Translations under genes and position numbers: made by a program
Assembly (NCBI GenBank): GCA_027627685.1
Contig: CP091241.1
Location: 310,001-374,000, forward strand
From: Hyphomonadaceae bacterium ML37
GTDB lineage: Bacteria > Pseudomonadota > Alphaproteobacteria > Caulobacterales > Maricaulaceae
Length of the DNA stretch: 64,000 nt
Direction: 5' to 3'
Shown here: positions 43,984 through 53,969 of the stretch, one piece after another
How the letters are laid out: each line of letters starts with the position of its first letter
Position numbering within the stretch: position 1 is the first letter of the stretch
The notes under the pieces: generated by a model
What the model saw: only the letters and a program-made list of their open reading frames with translations
What the model was told of the DNA's origin: nothing
Databases searched by the model: none

Positions 43984-44502
43984 CTAAAGCGTCCGCAGCG
44001 CCCGTTCCGCGGCGCAGCGGGCAAAGCGCAGGGTCAGGGCCTTGCGCCGGGCGGGGGCCAGCGGCTGGACGGGGCTGTCGCGCACCACCGCGCCGCCGAA
44101 CGGATCGGCGATGATAAGCCCGCATTCCTGGGGCAGGACCGAGGCCGGAAAGCGTTGTGATACAGCGAAGTAGAACCGGTCGCACCAGGCGAAATAGTCG
44201 GGATATTTGGCGTCGGCGCGAAAGTCCGCCAGGCCCGATTTGATCTCGACGATGATCACTTCGCCCTTGCGGCCCAGCCCCGCCAGATCGGCCCTCCGGC
44301 CGCAGGGCAGGGTGAATTCAGGCATGGCCGAAACGCCCAGATCCGCCAGCAGGCGCGCCGCCCCGCGGGCCAGGGCGCGGGCATCGTCAATCGCCGGATT
44401 CCCGGCCCGCGCCAAAGCCTTGCGGGCGCGCGCCTCGGCGCTGTCAGGGGCGCTGTCCGGGGCGCTGCCATGGGTTTCGGATAGGGCCATGACCGCTATC
44501 AT
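43984..44502 (-). CDS. mmcB: MmcB family DNA repair protein
   Basis: 172 residues from ATG 44502, with AAAGG six bases before it; a GTG two codons upstream and an ATG four codons downstream are alternatives. The core matches MmcB: FTLPCGRRADLAGLGRKGEVIIVEIKSG, KYPDYFAWCDRFYFAVSQRF and CGLIIADPFGGAVVRDSP. The E-x-K in IVEIKSG with an upstream Asp is a PD-(D/E)xK-like nuclease site. In Caulobacter-type bacteria MmcB belongs to the LexA-controlled damage response (family knowledge). A near-match to the alphaproteobacterial LexA box touches the start codon. Confidence 0.88.
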   Translation of the reverse strand: MIAVMALSETHGSAPDSAPDSAEARARKALARAGNPAIDDARALARGAARLLADLGVSAMPEFTLPCGRRADLAGLGRKGEVIIVEIKSGLADFRADAKYPDYFAWCDRFYFAVSQRFPASVLPQECGLIIADPFGGAVVRDSPVQPLAPARRKALTLRFARCAAERALRTL

Positions 44503-44517
44503 GTTCACCTTTCATTC
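44503..44517. promoter_or_regulatory. Candidate LexA box at mmcB
   Basis: GTTC-ACCTTTC-ATTC matches the alphaproteobacterial LexA consensus GTTC-N7-GTTC with one mismatch. It lies directly upstream of the mmcB ATG and overlaps its ribosome-binding site. Confidence 0.4.
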
Positions 44518-44576
44518 GCAGCGCAAGCGCGAATTTCGCCCTCGACACCGCAGGCCCGCGCGCCTACCTGCGTGCC

Positions 44577-45038
44577 ATGACACAAGCCGATGACCCCGCC
44601 GCCCCCCTATCTGCCTTGACCGGCTCCGCCGCCCGCTTCGCCCCGGCCTGCGCGCCGTCGGGGGAGGATTTCCTGGCCATCGCCGAAGACGCCTTCGCCG
44701 GCCTGCCGGACGCCTTCCGGGCCATGTGCCGGAATGTGGTCATTCAAATCACTGATTTTGCAGACGAAGAGACGCTTGCGACATTCGGGATGGAGAGCCC
44801 GTACGAGCTCACCGGCCTGTATCACGGCGTGGATTTGACCCATAAATCCATCGCCGACCCCATGGGCGGGCCGGACCATGTCTTCCTCTACCGCCTGCCC
44901 ATCCTGATGGAATGGTGCGAGCGCGGCGACGTCACCTTGCGCGAGCTCATCGCCCATGTCCTGGTGCACGAGATCGGCCATCATTTCGGCCTGTCCGACG
45001 AGGCCATGCACGCCATCGAAGACGCGGCAAGCGACTGA
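44577..45038 (+). CDS. Metallopeptidase family protein (zincin-like)
   Basis: 153 residues. The zincin signature LVHEIGHHFGLSDEAMHAIED is present in pieces: HEIGH at 131-135 with a following His and Asp. It has the family pattern of LPDAFRAMCRNVVIQITDFADE, YELTGLYHGVDLT and VFLYRLPILMEWCERGDVTL. These small cytoplasmic minimal metalloproteases are widespread in alphaproteobacteria, but their substrate is not known. It diverges from mmcB across a 74-base spacer. Confidence 0.9.
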   Translation: MTQADDPAAPLSALTGSAARFAPACAPSGEDFLAIAEDAFAGLPDAFRAMCRNVVIQITDFADEETLATFGMESPYELTGLYHGVDLTHKSIADPMGGPDHVFLYRLPILMEWCERGDVTLRELIAHVLVHEIGHHFGLSDEAMHAIEDAASD

Positions 45039-45165
45039 TTTTCAATGAAACCGGGCCTGCCGGCGGACGCCCGGAATAGGAAAATACTTCGCCGCCGCGC
45101 CCGCCCGTCAACGCCCCCTTTACTCCCGCTGCGCCAGACTGCGCCAAAGCGAGGAGCGCCTGCCC

Positions 45166-47214
45166 ATGGAAGTCATCGGTGATGTCACCCTCATGGCGGT
45201 CGCCATCGTCATGGCGGCCCTGTTCTGGCTGGTGACCCGCAAGCTGAAACGGATTCAGGACCGGGCGCGCCTGTTCCTGATCGGCCAGCTGGGCATCGCC
45301 GTCTCGGCAAGCCTGGACGCCAGCAAGCATTTCGCCGCGTCAGTGCATGCCGGCATGGGCGTCAGCCAGGGCCAGCTCGAGGTGGTGGTCTATTCAGGCT
45401 ACACGCTGAGCATCCTCGTGATGATCTACGGCTTCGTGCGCTGGATTTCGATGATTGGCCGGCTGGACCAGGAAGTCGAAGCGCGCGGCGTTGCAGAAGC
45501 CGGCCTGCAAAGCGCGCTGGAGCGCTCGCGCCAGTTCAATGCCGGACTGGAATCGCTGGGCCGCGCCCACATGGTGGAGCGCTGGTCCGCCGAGCGCCTG
45601 ATGGCCGAGGCGGCCGAGCGGTTGAGCCGGCTGCTGGATGTGCGCCGCGTCGGCGTCTGGCGCCTGGACGAAGACGGCCAGGGTCTGACCTGCCTGCACC
45701 TGTTCGACGCGCAGAACGGCGCCATGGCGCCCGCCCAGCGCGTCGAGCGGGACCTCAACCCGGCCTATTTCGACGCGATTCAGACCGGGCGCACCGTGTG
45801 TGTGGCGGATGCCTGGTCCGACCCGGTGACCGCCGCCTTTGGCAAGGATTATCTGGCCCCGCTGGGCGTGCGCGCCTTGCTGGATGCGCCGATCCGCACC
45901 GGGCGGGGCGTGCGCGGCGTGTTGTGCTGCGAGCATGTGGGCGAGACCCGGGCCTGGACGCCGGAGGAAGTCTCGCTCGCGGCCTCTGTGGCGCAGTATA
46001 TCGCGGTCTCGGAACTGGCGGATAACGCCGAGACGCTGGCGCAGGAGCTGAAAGCCGCGCTGGCCGAAGCGCGCAGCGCCAGCGCCGCCAAATCGGCCTT
46101 CCTGGCCAACATGTCCCATGAGCTGCGCACGCCGCTCAACGGCGTGCTGGGCATGGCCCAGGCGCTGGCCGGGCCCCATCTTGGCTATTCCGATCAGGAG
46201 AAGGTCGGGACGATTATCGAATCCGGCCAGCAATTGCTCGGCGTGCTCAATGACGTGCTGGACCTGTCCAAGATCGAGGCAGGGCGCGTGGACATCACGC
46301 CCGAGCCCACCGATCCGGGCGCGCTGGTCAGCGCCACGTGCGATCTGTTCCGCGCGGGCGCCGCGGCCAAGGGCTTGCGGCTGGATTGTGATCTGGAGGC
46401 CCTGCCGGCCAGCGTGCGGCTCGATCCGGTGCGGGTGCGCCAGTGCCTGTCCAACCTCATCGCCAACGCCGTGAAATTCACCAGCACAGGATCGGTCCAC
46501 GTGGCCGCGCGCGCCCTGCCCGCAGGGATCGAGGGCTGGCGTCTCGAGATGGCTGTCACCGACACCGGCCCCGGCATCTCTCCCGAGGTCCAGGCCCGCC
46601 TGTTCCAGCGCTTCAGCCAGGCCGACTGCTCGTCGGCCCGCCGCCACGGCGGCGCCGGCCTGGGCCTTGTCATTGCGCGCGAACTGGCCCGGCGCATGGG
46701 CGGCGACGTGATCATTGACAGCACCCAGGGCGCCGGGTCGCGCTTCGTCCTGTCCTTCCTCGCCGCCGCGGATACCGGCTCGCTCACGGCCAGCGGCGCC
46801 CCGTCTGATCATGCGGCGCTCTACGGCGCATCGGTCCTTCTTGTCGACGACAACGCCATCAACCGTCTGGTGGCGCGGTCCTTCCTAGAAACCACAGGCG
46901 CGCTGGTGACCGAAGCAGAAAGAGGTGGCGAGGCGCTGGAGCTGTTCGCAGCCGGGCGGTTTGACCTTGTGCTTCTCGACGCGCACATGCCGGTGATGGG
47001 CGGGGAGGAGACCTTGCACCGCCTGCGCCGCCTGCCCGGCGGCGATGCGCCGGTGATCGCCCTGACGGCCGACGCCATGCAGGGCGATGAAGCCCGCTAC
47101 CGCGCGATGGGCATGGACGGCTATGTCGCCAAGCCGGTGAGCAAGGATGTGCTGCTGACCACCTGCGCCCGCCTCATCGCTGCGCCGCGCGCGCAGGCTC
47201 GCGCCGCCAGCTAG
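45166..47214 (+). CDS. Hybrid sensor histidine kinase/response regulator
   Basis: 682 residues from ATG 45166, with GAGGAG nine bases upstream. Two or three membrane segments lie in the first 100 residues (for example LMAVAIVMAALFWLV and LEVVVYSGYTLSILVMIYGF). A coiled segment, a GAF domain (about 135-290) and HisKA with NMSHELRTPLNGVLGMAQAL follow. HATPase boxes are NLIANAVKF, DTGPGISP and GGAGLGLVIA. A C-terminal receiver (about 555-670) has LLVDDNAINR, LLDAHMPVMGG and the Lys in YVAKPVS. It is an orphan: no response regulator with an output domain is adjacent. Confidence 0.92.
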   Translation: MEVIGDVTLMAVAIVMAALFWLVTRKLKRIQDRARLFLIGQLGIAVSASLDASKHFAASVHAGMGVSQGQLEVVVYSGYTLSILVMIYGFVRWISMIGRLDQEVEARGVAEAGLQSALERSRQFNAGLESLGRAHMVERWSAERLMAEAAERLSRLLDVRRVGVWRLDEDGQGLTCLHLFDAQNGAMAPAQRVERDLNPAYFDAIQTGRTVCVADAWSDPVTAAFGKDYLAPLGVRALLDAPIRTGRGVRGVLCCEHVGETRAWTPEEVSLAASVAQYIAVSELADNAETLAQELKAALAEARSASAAKSAFLANMSHELRTPLNGVLGMAQALAGPHLGYSDQEKVGTIIESGQQLLGVLNDVLDLSKIEAGRVDITPEPTDPGALVSATCDLFRAGAAAKGLRLDCDLEALPASVRLDPVRVRQCLSNLIANAVKFTSTGSVHVAARALPAGIEGWRLEMAVTDTGPGISPEVQARLFQRFSQADCSSARRHGGAGLGLVIARELARRMGGDVIIDSTQGAGSRFVLSFLAAADTGSLTASGAPSDHAALYGASVLLVDDNAINRLVARSFLETTGALVTEAERGGEALELFAAGRFDLVLLDAHMPVMGGEETLHRLRRLPGGDAPVIALTADAMQGDEARYRAMGMDGYVAKPVSKDVLLTTCARLIAAPRAQARAAS

Positions 47215-47235
47215 GCTGGCATTGGCGCGCCCGCC

Positions 47236-48411
47236 CTAGTCGGCGAGGGCCGCCGTGCCGGCTTCAATGCGATAGTGTTGCGCGCCGGCGCCGAAGGCGG
47301 CGAACAGCGACGCCTCCACCCCTGTCAGCCAGGCCTGCGCCTCCAGCGCCAGGATCGCTTCGGCCAGACCCTCGCGCCGGGCGGCATCCAGATGGGCGCA
47401 GGCTTCGTCGAAAATCAGCACCGGCGCCGCGCCCAGACTCCGTCGCACCGCTCCCGCCTGGGCCAGCGCCAGCCCCAGCACCAGCGCTTTCTGTTCACCC
47501 GTGGAGCAATGAGCCGCCGGCTGTTGCTTGCCCCGGTGGCGGGCGGCCAGCTCGGTGCGGTGGGGGCCGGTGAGGGCGCGCCCTGCCGCGCCGTCCCGGC
47601 GTCTGGCGGCTTTCAGGGTGGCGGCGAACCAGTCTTCGGCCTCGCCGGCCTTCATGCCTTCGGCCAGGCGGGCCTCCACCACCCCGTCCAGCGCCAGATC
47701 GGCCTTGGGAAAGGCGTTGTCAGGCCGCGCATCGATCTCCGCCTGCAGCCGGGTCAATGCGTCCAGGCGCGCCGCGGCCAGCGCCACGCCATGCTGGGCC
47801 ATCTCCGCTTCCAGCGCGTCCAGCCAGGCGGGGTCGACGCGCCCGCCCTGCTCCAGCCGGTCCAGCAGGCGCTGGCGCTCGCGCTGGGCCTTGTCATAGG
47901 CTGTGGCCGCCGCGGCGTGGTCCGGCGCGCCGGCGAGCACGAGGCGATCCAGGAATCTCAACCGGTCCGCGCGCGGCCCGGCCCACAGCCGGTCCTCGCG
48001 CGGGGTCAGCCAGACCATGGGAAACAGCCGCGCCAACTCTCCCTGGGTCGCCGCCGCGCCATCAAGCCGCGTGCGCCGCCTGGAGGGTTCGGCGGGGTCG
48101 GAGCCGGTGGCCAGGCTCACCGCGCCGTCGCGCGTCATGGCTTCGGCATAGACCGCCCAGACAGGTGTCGGGCCATCGGCCGTCTTCATGCGCACAGCGT
48201 CGGCCCCGGCGGCGCGCACGCCGCGTCCGGGGCCCAGAAAGCTGACCGCCTCGACCAGATTGGTCTTGCCCGCCCCGTTGGGGCCGAACAGCGCCACCGG
48301 GCGGGCGTCCAGCGTCAGATCGAGCTGGGCGTAATTGCGAAACCCGGTGAGTTTCAGCCGGGTGACCGCCGGGCTGCCGGCTGCGGGATGGGGGCCGGGC
48401 GCGCCGATCAC
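47236..48411 (-). CDS. recF: DNA replication and repair protein RecF
   Basis: 391 residues from GTG 48411, which overlaps the dnaN stop by four bases. SMC-like ATPase: Walker A FGPNGAGKTNLVEAVSFL, a central domain, signature CSTGEQKALVLGLALAQAG and Walker B VLIFDEACAHLD. The N-terminal VTRLKLTGFRNYAQLDL is typical of RecF. It loads RecA at gaps together with RecO and RecR. The dnaN-recF order is the usual one; gyrB does not follow here, and the convergent hybrid kinase gene comes instead. Confidence 0.95.
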   Translation of the reverse strand: MIGAPGPHPAAGSPAVTRLKLTGFRNYAQLDLTLDARPVALFGPNGAGKTNLVEAVSFLGPGRGVRAAGADAVRMKTADGPTPVWAVYAEAMTRDGAVSLATGSDPAEPSRRRTRLDGAAATQGELARLFPMVWLTPREDRLWAGPRADRLRFLDRLVLAGAPDHAAAATAYDKAQRERQRLLDRLEQGGRVDPAWLDALEAEMAQHGVALAAARLDALTRLQAEIDARPDNAFPKADLALDGVVEARLAEGMKAGEAEDWFAATLKAARRRDGAAGRALTGPHRTELAARHRGKQQPAAHCSTGEQKALVLGLALAQAGAVRRSLGAAPVLIFDEACAHLDAARREGLAEAILALEAQAWLTGVEASLFAAFGAGAQHYRIEAGTAALAD

Positions 48412-49526
48412 ACCCGCAGCGGCATCAGAACATATTCGGCGTCCGGGTCGCCTGAGTCCGTCACCCGGGTGGGCGAACCGGAATCAGCAAACTCGAACAC
48501 GGCTTCATCGCCCTCGATCTGGCCGGCCACGTCCAGCAGATAGCGCGCATTGAAGCCGATGGAGATCGCCTCGGCGCTATAGTCGGCTGACAATTCCTCG
48601 CTGGCCGCGCCGCTTTCGGGATTATTGACCGTCAGCACCAGCTGGCCGTCGGACAGGGCGAGCTTCACCGAGCGGGACTTTTCCTGGCTGATGGTCGCGA
48701 CGCGGTCCACGGCCTGGGCGAACGGCGCGCGGTCCACGCGCAGGATCTTGTCATTGCCGCGCGGGATGACCCGCTCATAATCGGGGAAGGACCCGTCAAT
48801 GAGCTTGGACGTCAGCACCGCAGCGCCCAGCTGGAAGCGGATCTTGCCGTCAGACACCGACACATTCACGTCGCCGTCGAGGTCTTCCAGCAGGCGGCGC
48901 AATTCCTGGATCGGCTTGCGCGGCACGATGACGGCGGGCATGCCCGCCGCGCCGTCGGGCAGATCGGTTTCGGCCAGCGCCAGACGGTGACCATCCGTGG
49001 CCACGGCGCGCAGGGTCTTGCGGCCATTGCGCTCGGCGGCGTGCATGTGAATGCCGTTAAGGTAATAACGCGTTTCTTCGGTGGAGATGGCGAAGCGCGT
49101 CTTGTCGATCAGCCGCGCCAGCTCGCGCGCCGGGCAGGCGAACGTCACCGCCAGGTCCTCGCTGGGCATGACCGGGAAATCGCCCGGCGGCAGGACCGGC
49201 AGGTTGAAGCGCGAACGCCCGGCCGACAGCGTCATGCGCGGGTCTTCCCCGCCCAGCTCCAGCGTCACCTGCGAGCCTTCGGGCAGCTTGCGCGCGATTT
49301 CGTACAGCGTGTGGGCCGGCGCGGTGACCATGCCGGGCCGTTCGGTGCGCGCTTCGGCCTCCTCCACGATCTCCATATCGAGATCGGTCGCGGTGAAGCG
49401 CACGAAGCCCTCCTCGGCCTTGACCAGCACGTTGGACAGGATCGGAATGGTGTTGCGGCGCTCCACCACCGCCTGGACGTGTCCGAGCGCTTTGAGCAGG
49501 GCAGCCCGTTCAATGATCAGCTTCAT
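48408..49526 (-). CDS. dnaN: DNA polymerase III beta clamp DnaN
   Basis: 372 residues from ATG 49526 (MKLIIERAALLKALGHVQAV); the frame is open further upstream but unconserved. Three clamp domains are covered; landmarks are VVERRNTIPILSNVLV, LRAVATDGHRLA, GSFPDYERVIP and the C-terminal EYVLMPLRV. It forms the sliding clamp for DNA polymerase III. No dnaA or DnaA-box cluster is visible next to it, so there is no evidence that the replication origin is in this window. Confidence 0.97.
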   Translation of the reverse strand: MKLIIERAALLKALGHVQAVVERRNTIPILSNVLVKAEEGFVRFTATDLDMEIVEEAEARTERPGMVTAPAHTLYEIARKLPEGSQVTLELGGEDPRMTLSAGRSRFNLPVLPPGDFPVMPSEDLAVTFACPARELARLIDKTRFAISTEETRYYLNGIHMHAAERNGRKTLRAVATDGHRLALAETDLPDGAAGMPAVIVPRKPIQELRRLLEDLDGDVNVSVSDGKIRFQLGAAVLTSKLIDGSFPDYERVIPRGNDKILRVDRAPFAQAVDRVATISQEKSRSVKLALSDGQLVLTVNNPESGAASEELSADYSAEAISIGFNARYLLDVAGQIEGDEAVFEFADSGSPTRVTDSGDPDAEYVLMPLRV

Positions 49527-49643
49527 GTCTCGCCTCAATTGCGCAGGGCGAATCGACCGGATCAGAATCGCCTGAATATCAAAAGCCACCATAAACCAAA
49601 AAAAACCACAGCAAGAAGGGGCCTGTTGCGCATGGCGGGATGC

Positions 49644-49677
49644 AAAAAGCCCCGGCTGCAGCAGCAGCCGGGGCTTT
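49644..49677 (-). terminator. Rho-independent terminator of pnp
   Basis: Stem GCCCCGGCTGC / GCAGCCGGGGC with a short loop, flanked by AAAAA on the left (a U tract on the minus strand) and TTT on the right. It lies 29 bases past the pnp stop and could also act weakly in the other direction. Confidence 0.85.
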
Positions 49678-49705
49678 CCGGTCAGTCAGCGCGTGTTTGT
49701 GCGCT

Positions 49706-51829
49706 CTAGTCGTCGTCGCCGGTCAGTTCGGCGCCGGTCTCCTGATCGAGCACTTTCATCGCCAGCTTGAACTTGCCGCGATCATCCATGCCCATCAGCT
49801 TGACCCAGACCTGCTGGCCTTCGGACACCACGTCGGAGGGGTGGTTCACCCGCTCGGACTTCATCTGGGAGACGTGCACAAGCCCGTCCTTGGCCCCGAA
49901 GAAGTTCACGAAGGCGCCGAAATCGACCACTTTCACGACCTTGCCCTTGTAGACCTTGCCCACTTCCGGCTCGGCCGTCAGGGAGTACACCCAGTCGCGC
50001 GCCGCATCGATGGCGCCCTGGTCCACGGCGGAGATCTTGATCAGACCGTCATCGTTGACGTCCAGCTTGGCGCCGGTCTCTTCAACGATCTGGCGGATCA
50101 CCTTGCCGCCCGTGCCGATGACGTCACGGATCTTGTCGGTGGGGATCTGCATGGTCTCGATCTTGGGCGCGTGGGCGGCGAGGCCCGAACGGCTGGAGCC
50201 CAGCGCCTTGGTCATTTCATCCAGAATGTGCGCGCGCCCGGCTTTCGCCTGTTCCAGCGCGGTGTGCATGATGTCCTGGGTGATGCCCGCGATCTTGATG
50301 TCCATCTGCAGCGAGGTGATGCCCATCTCGGTGCCGGCCACCTTGAAGTCCATGTCGCCCAGGTGATCTTCGTCACCCAGAATGTCGGACAGCACGGCCA
50401 CGCCTTCCGGGTCCTTGATCAGGCCCATCGCGATGCCGGACACCGGACGGGTGATCGGCACGCCGGCATCCATCAGCGCCAGCGATCCACCGCACACCGT
50501 CGCCATGGAGGACGAGCCGTTGGACTCGGTGATCTCCGAAACCAGGCGGATGGTGTAGGGGAATTGCTCGGCGGTCGGCATGACGGCGTGAAGCGCGCGC
50601 CAGGCCAGCTTTCCGTGACCGATTTCGCGCCGGCCCGGGGCCAGGCGGAAGCTGGTCTCGCCCACCGAATAGGGCGGGAAGTTGTAGTGCAGCATGAAGC
50701 GTTCTTTGTACGTGCCGGTCAGCGCGTCAATGAACTGCTCGTCTTCGCCCGTGCCCAGCGTGGTCACGCACAGCGCTTGCGTCTCGCCGCGGGTGAACAG
50801 GGCCGAACCGTGGGTCCGCGGCAGGATGCCTGCTTCCGACACGATGGCGCGGACCTGATCGAGCTTGCGGCCGTCTATGCGCTTGCCGGTCTTGATGATC
50901 GACCCGCGCACCACCGAGGCTTCCACGCCCTTCAGCACGTCCTTGAGGACGCTGACGGGCAAGCCTTCGGGGCGTTCCTCGCTGGCGCCCAGCGCCTCGA
51001 CCACTTTCGCCTTGGCGGTCGAAAGCGCCGCAACGCGCTCGGTCTTGTTGGTGATCGTGTAGGCTTTCTCGATATCCTTGGCGATCAGCTTGCGGACCTG
51101 GGCCTCGACCTCGGAATGATCTTCCGGGATGAAGTTCCACGGGTCCTTGGCGGCGCGCTCGGCCAGGCGGATGATCGCGTCGATCACCGGCTGGAAGCTC
51201 TCATGGCCCGCCATCACGGCGCCGAGCATGATTTCTTCAGACAACTCCTTGGCTTCGGATTCCACCATCATCACGGCGTCGGCCGTGCCGGCGACCACCA
51301 GATCGAGGGCGCTGTCTTCCAGCTCCACCACGCTCGGGTTGATGACGTATTCGCCGTCAATATAGCCTACGCGCGCCGCGCCGATCGGGCCCAGGAAGGG
51401 CAGGCCGGACAGGCACAGCGCGGCCGAGGCGGCCACCATGCCCAGCACGTCCGGATCGTTCTCCAGATCATGCGACAGCACGGTGATCATCACCTGGGTG
51501 TCGTTCTTGAAGCCTTTGGGGAAAAGCGGGCGGATCGGCCGGTCGATGAGGCGCGAGGTCAGCGTCTCTTTATCGGTGGGTCGGCCTTCGCGCTTGAAGA
51601 AGCCGCCTGGAATCTTGCCGGCGGCGAAGTATTTTTCCTGGTAATTCACGGTGAGCGGGAAGAAATCCATCCCCGGCTTCACCTCTTTCATGGCCACGGC
51701 TGTGGCCAGCACGGTGGTCTCGCCATAGGTGGCGAGCACGGCGCCGGTGGCCTGGCGCGCCATGCGGCCGGTTTCCAGGGTGAGCGTGCGGCCCGCCCAT
51801 TCGATGGTTTCGGTCTGTATATCGAACAT
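49706..51829 (-). CDS. pnp: Polyribonucleotide nucleotidyltransferase (PNPase)
   Basis: 707 residues from ATG 51829 ([19 protein letters not shown]); an 11-codon extension upstream is unlikely. It has two RNase PH domains ([32 protein letters not shown]; later [15 protein letters not shown] and [21 protein letters not shown]), a KH domain with [11 protein letters not shown] (about 565 on) and an S1 domain ([20 protein letters not shown]). It degrades RNA 3'-5' with phosphate and works in the degradosome. It is last in rbfA-truB-rpsO-pnp, the standard order. Confidence 0.97.
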   Translation of the reverse strand: MFDIQTETIEWAGRTLTLETGRMARQATGAVLATYGETTVLATAVAMKEVKPGMDFFPLTVNYQEKYFAAGKIPGGFFKREGRPTDKETLTSRLIDRPIRPLFPKGFKNDTQVMITVLSHDLENDPDVLGMVAASAALCLSGLPFLGPIGAARVGYIDGEYVINPSVVELEDSALDLVVAGTADAVMMVESEAKELSEEIMLGAVMAGHESFQPVIDAIIRLAERAAKDPWNFIPEDHSEVEAQVRKLIAKDIEKAYTITNKTERVAALSTAKAKVVEALGASEERPEGLPVSVLKDVLKGVEASVVRGSIIKTGKRIDGRKLDQVRAIVSEAGILPRTHGSALFTRGETQALCVTTLGTGEDEQFIDALTGTYKERFMLHYNFPPYSVGETSFRLAPGRREIGHGKLAWRALHAVMPTAEQFPYTIRLVSEITESNGSSSMATVCGGSLALMDAGVPITRPVSGIAMGLIKDPEGVAVLSDILGDEDHLGDMDFKVAGTEMGITSLQMDIKIAGITQDIMHTALEQAKAGRAHILDEMTKALGSSRSGLAAHAPKIETMQIPTDKIRDVIGTGGKVIRQIVEETGAKLDVNDDGLIKISAVDQGAIDAARDWVYSLTAEPEVGKVYKGKVVKVVDFGAFVNFFGAKDGLVHVSQMKSERVNHPSDVVSEGQQVWVKLMGMDDRGKFKLAMKVLDQETGAELTGDDD

Positions 51830-51932
51830 GATTTTCCATTCGTACGTACGTGAGACCTGCACCGGATTGCGCAGGCCTTGGATATGGAAACGCCGGCTCG
51901 CCTCGTGGCGGCCGGCGCTCCGTCAGGCCCGC

Positions 51933-52202
51933 CTAGCGGCGAAGGCCCAGCTTCTGGACGATCGCCGTGTAGCGATCGCGTTCCGTATTCGCGAGATAAT
52001 CGAGAAGACGGCGGCGCTGCGACACCATTTTCAGGAGGCCGCGGCGCGAGTGGTTGTCTTTCTTGTGGGTCTTGAAGTGCTCGGTCAGGTTCGCAATCCG
52101 CTCGGTGAGCACGGCGATCTGGACTTCGGCAGACCCGGTGTCGTTGTCAGTACGGCCATGCTCTTTGATCAGCTCGGCCTTGCGTTCAATCGTAATCGAC
52201 AT
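51933..52202 (-). CDS. rpsO: 30S ribosomal protein S15
   Basis: 89 residues, the invariant length for S15. Signature blocks: [41 protein letters not shown] and QRRRLLDYL. It binds 16S rRNA helices 20-22 early in 30S assembly and may autoregulate its own mRNA. It starts three bases after the truB stop. The 103-base spacer to pnp contains a GC-rich hairpin without a U tract, so read-through into pnp is likely. Confidence 0.98.
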   Translation of the reverse strand: MSITIERKAELIKEHGRTDNDTGSAEVQIAVLTERIANLTEHFKTHKKDNHSRRGLLKMVSQRRRLLDYLANTERDRYTAIVQKLGLRR

Positions 52203-52205
52203 CGT

Positions 52206-53171
52206 CTATCTGGGCTCCTGTTCCCATTGAAACACGCGCACCGGGGAGAGTTTTCCCGCGCGCGCCTCGCCGATCGCAACTGCCCGGTCACGCCCCATTG
52301 CCACAACTGCCTTCGAATAGTCCTTGCCCCCGATATCGCGGGGGCGTCGAAGGTCGCGTAGCTCTGAAGCTCGCCGGGGAGGCAGCACGATCGGCCGTCC
52401 TTGCCTCAACTGAAATGCCTCGTCCTCGGTCACGGCCAGGGCCGGGATGTCGTCCAGCGCGGTCTCGACCGGTTTGAGGGCTTCCAGCGCGGCGTTTCTA
52501 TGCACCAAATCCTTCAGCGCGTCCAGTGTGACGGCCTCCGCCGTGGTGAACGCTCCGACCTGCGTGCGCCGCAGCGCCGCAACATGGCCCTCGGCGCCCA
52601 GCGCAGCAGCCAGATCCCGCGCCAGGCCGCGCACATAGGCGCCCTTGCCGCAGCGCATTTCGATCACGCACAGATCGCTCGACGGCGCGTCCAGAAGGGC
52701 CAGGCCGTCGATGCGGATAGGACGGGCTTTGAGCTCCACCGTCTCGCCCGCACGGGCCAGATCATAAGCGCGCTCGCCATCCACCTTCACGGCTGAAAAC
52801 TGCGGCGGCACCTGGTCGATATCGCCGACGAAGGCTTCAAGTGCGGCGCGCACGGCGTCCGGCGACGGGCGGACATTGCTCTCGGCGATGACCTCACCTT
52901 CGGCGTCCTGGGTGGTGGTCGATTGACCCCAGCGCAGGGTGAAGCGGTAAGTCTTGCCCGCTTCCTGGGCGAAGGGCACGGTTTTGGTGGCTTCACCCAG
53001 AGCAATCGGCAGCACACCCGACGCCAGCGGGTCCAGCGTGCCGGCATGGCCGGCCTTCTGGGCGTTGAACAGGCGGCGCACCACGGACACCGCCTGGGTG
53101 GAGGTCATGTCCAGCGGCTTGTCCAGCACCACCCAGCCATGAACCGCGTCGCCCTTCTTGCGCCGCCCCAT
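52206..53171 (-). CDS. truB: tRNA pseudouridine(55) synthase TruB
   Basis: 321 residues. The catalytic block [15 protein letters not shown] contains Asp47. Other family blocks are [53 protein letters not shown] and [15 protein letters not shown]. It makes pseudouridine 55 in the T arm of tRNAs. Its start shares one base with the rbfA stop (TGATG) and its stop is three bases before rpsO, so the cluster is one operon. The C-terminal RNA-binding extension is present. Confidence 0.97.
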   Translation of the reverse strand: MGRRKKGDAVHGWVVLDKPLDMTSTQAVSVVRRLFNAQKAGHAGTLDPLASGVLPIALGEATKTVPFAQEAGKTYRFTLRWGQSTTTQDAEGEVIAESNVRPSPDAVRAALEAFVGDIDQVPPQFSAVKVDGERAYDLARAGETVELKARPIRIDGLALLDAPSSDLCVIEMRCGKGAYVRGLARDLAAALGAEGHVAALRRTQVGAFTTAEAVTLDALKDLVHRNAALEALKPVETALDDIPALAVTEDEAFQLRQGRPIVLPPRRASELRDLRRPRDIGGKDYSKAVVAMGRDRAVAIGEARAGKLSPVRVFQWEQEPR

Positions 53172-53554
53172 CAGTCCTGTCCCGGACCGGTCAGGTCGCG
53201 CTTGACGCCCGGGCGGGACAGCATCTCGTTGACCTCCACCGCGTCATCAAACCGGCTGTCGGCCTCGAAGCGCAGCTTGGGCGTAAAGCGCATCTCAACC
53301 CGGCGGCCCAGCTCCTTCTGCAGGAAGCCCGCCGCCTTGTTCAGCGCTGCGGCCACAGCCTCGGGATCCGCCACAGTCAGGCCGGAGACATAGACGGTGG
53401 CATGGCGCAGGTCGGGACTGACGCGCGCCTCGCTGATGGTCACCGGCACGCCTGTCAGAGCGGGCTCGCGCACATGACCTTCCAGCAGGATGTCGGCGAC
53501 GGCGCGGCGCACAAGCTCGCCCGCACGCAGCTGGCGTTGGGATTGCGCTTTCAT
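53171..53554 (-). CDS. rbfA: 30S ribosome-binding factor RbfA
   Basis: 127 residues from ATG 53554 ([21 protein letters not shown]); a longer open frame upstream is not conserved. The KH-like fold is seen in [34 protein letters not shown] and [26 protein letters not shown]. It helps mature the 5' end of 16S rRNA in 30S subunits, including in the cold. It is the first visible gene of rbfA-truB-rpsO-pnp; infB, often upstream in other bacteria, is absent here. Confidence 0.95.
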   Translation of the reverse strand: MKAQSQRQLRAGELVRRAVADILLEGHVREPALTGVPVTISEARVSPDLRHATVYVSGLTVADPEAVAAALNKAAGFLQKELGRRVEMRFTPKLRFEADSRFDDAVEVNEMLSRPGVKRDLTGPGQD

Positions 53555-53699
53555 CGAAAAAACCTCTCTGCGCCCGGATCCGCCGGACTTGAACCGGACG
53601 CACCCTCCTCGCGTAAGGGGGCGGGATGTACAGGGGAGGCCGCGCGAAAGCAAGGCGCCCGCCTGCGGGCGCCGGATTCGTCACGCCATGGGCTGGGGG

Positions 53700-53894
53700 T
53701 CAGTCTTGCGGGGAGACGTCGCCGGGGCCTTTGAACTGCTCGATCAGCGCATCAATGGCCGAGCGTACGTCCTGAACGATCTCGGGCGTTGGGGTCAGGG
53801 CCTCAAGGCCGATGGTCAGGGCGCGTTCTGGCCCGACCTGCCATGCACTTGCCGCGAGCAAACCCGCAGCGCCTATGCCAAGCGCCAGCTTCAT
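53700..53894 (-). CDS. Small secreted or membrane-anchored protein
   Basis: 64 residues from ATG 53894, with a strong GGGGAGG six bases upstream, which argues that it is real. The N-terminus MKLALGIGAAGLLAASAWQV is a signal or anchor. The rest is a short helical segment (EIVQDVRSAIDALIEQFKG). No family recognised. Confidence 0.6.
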   Translation of the reverse strand: MKLALGIGAAGLLAASAWQVGPERALTIGLEALTPTPEIVQDVRSAIDALIEQFKGPGDVSPQD

Positions 53895-53969
53895 GATCGC
53901 CTCCCCAGGCTGTTATGGGGGAAGCTTAACATTAACGCGATGTAACAAACAAGGCGAAATCAGGGCAGG

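Noticed and set aside
48408-49643. Chromosome origin next to dnaN
   Set aside because: No dnaA gene, no cluster of TTATCCACA-like boxes and no AT-rich unwinding region were seen.
49640-51853. 737-codon open frame antisense to pnp
   Set aside because: Shadow frame; His/Gly/Leu-rich without motifs, whereas the minus strand gives a complete PNPase.
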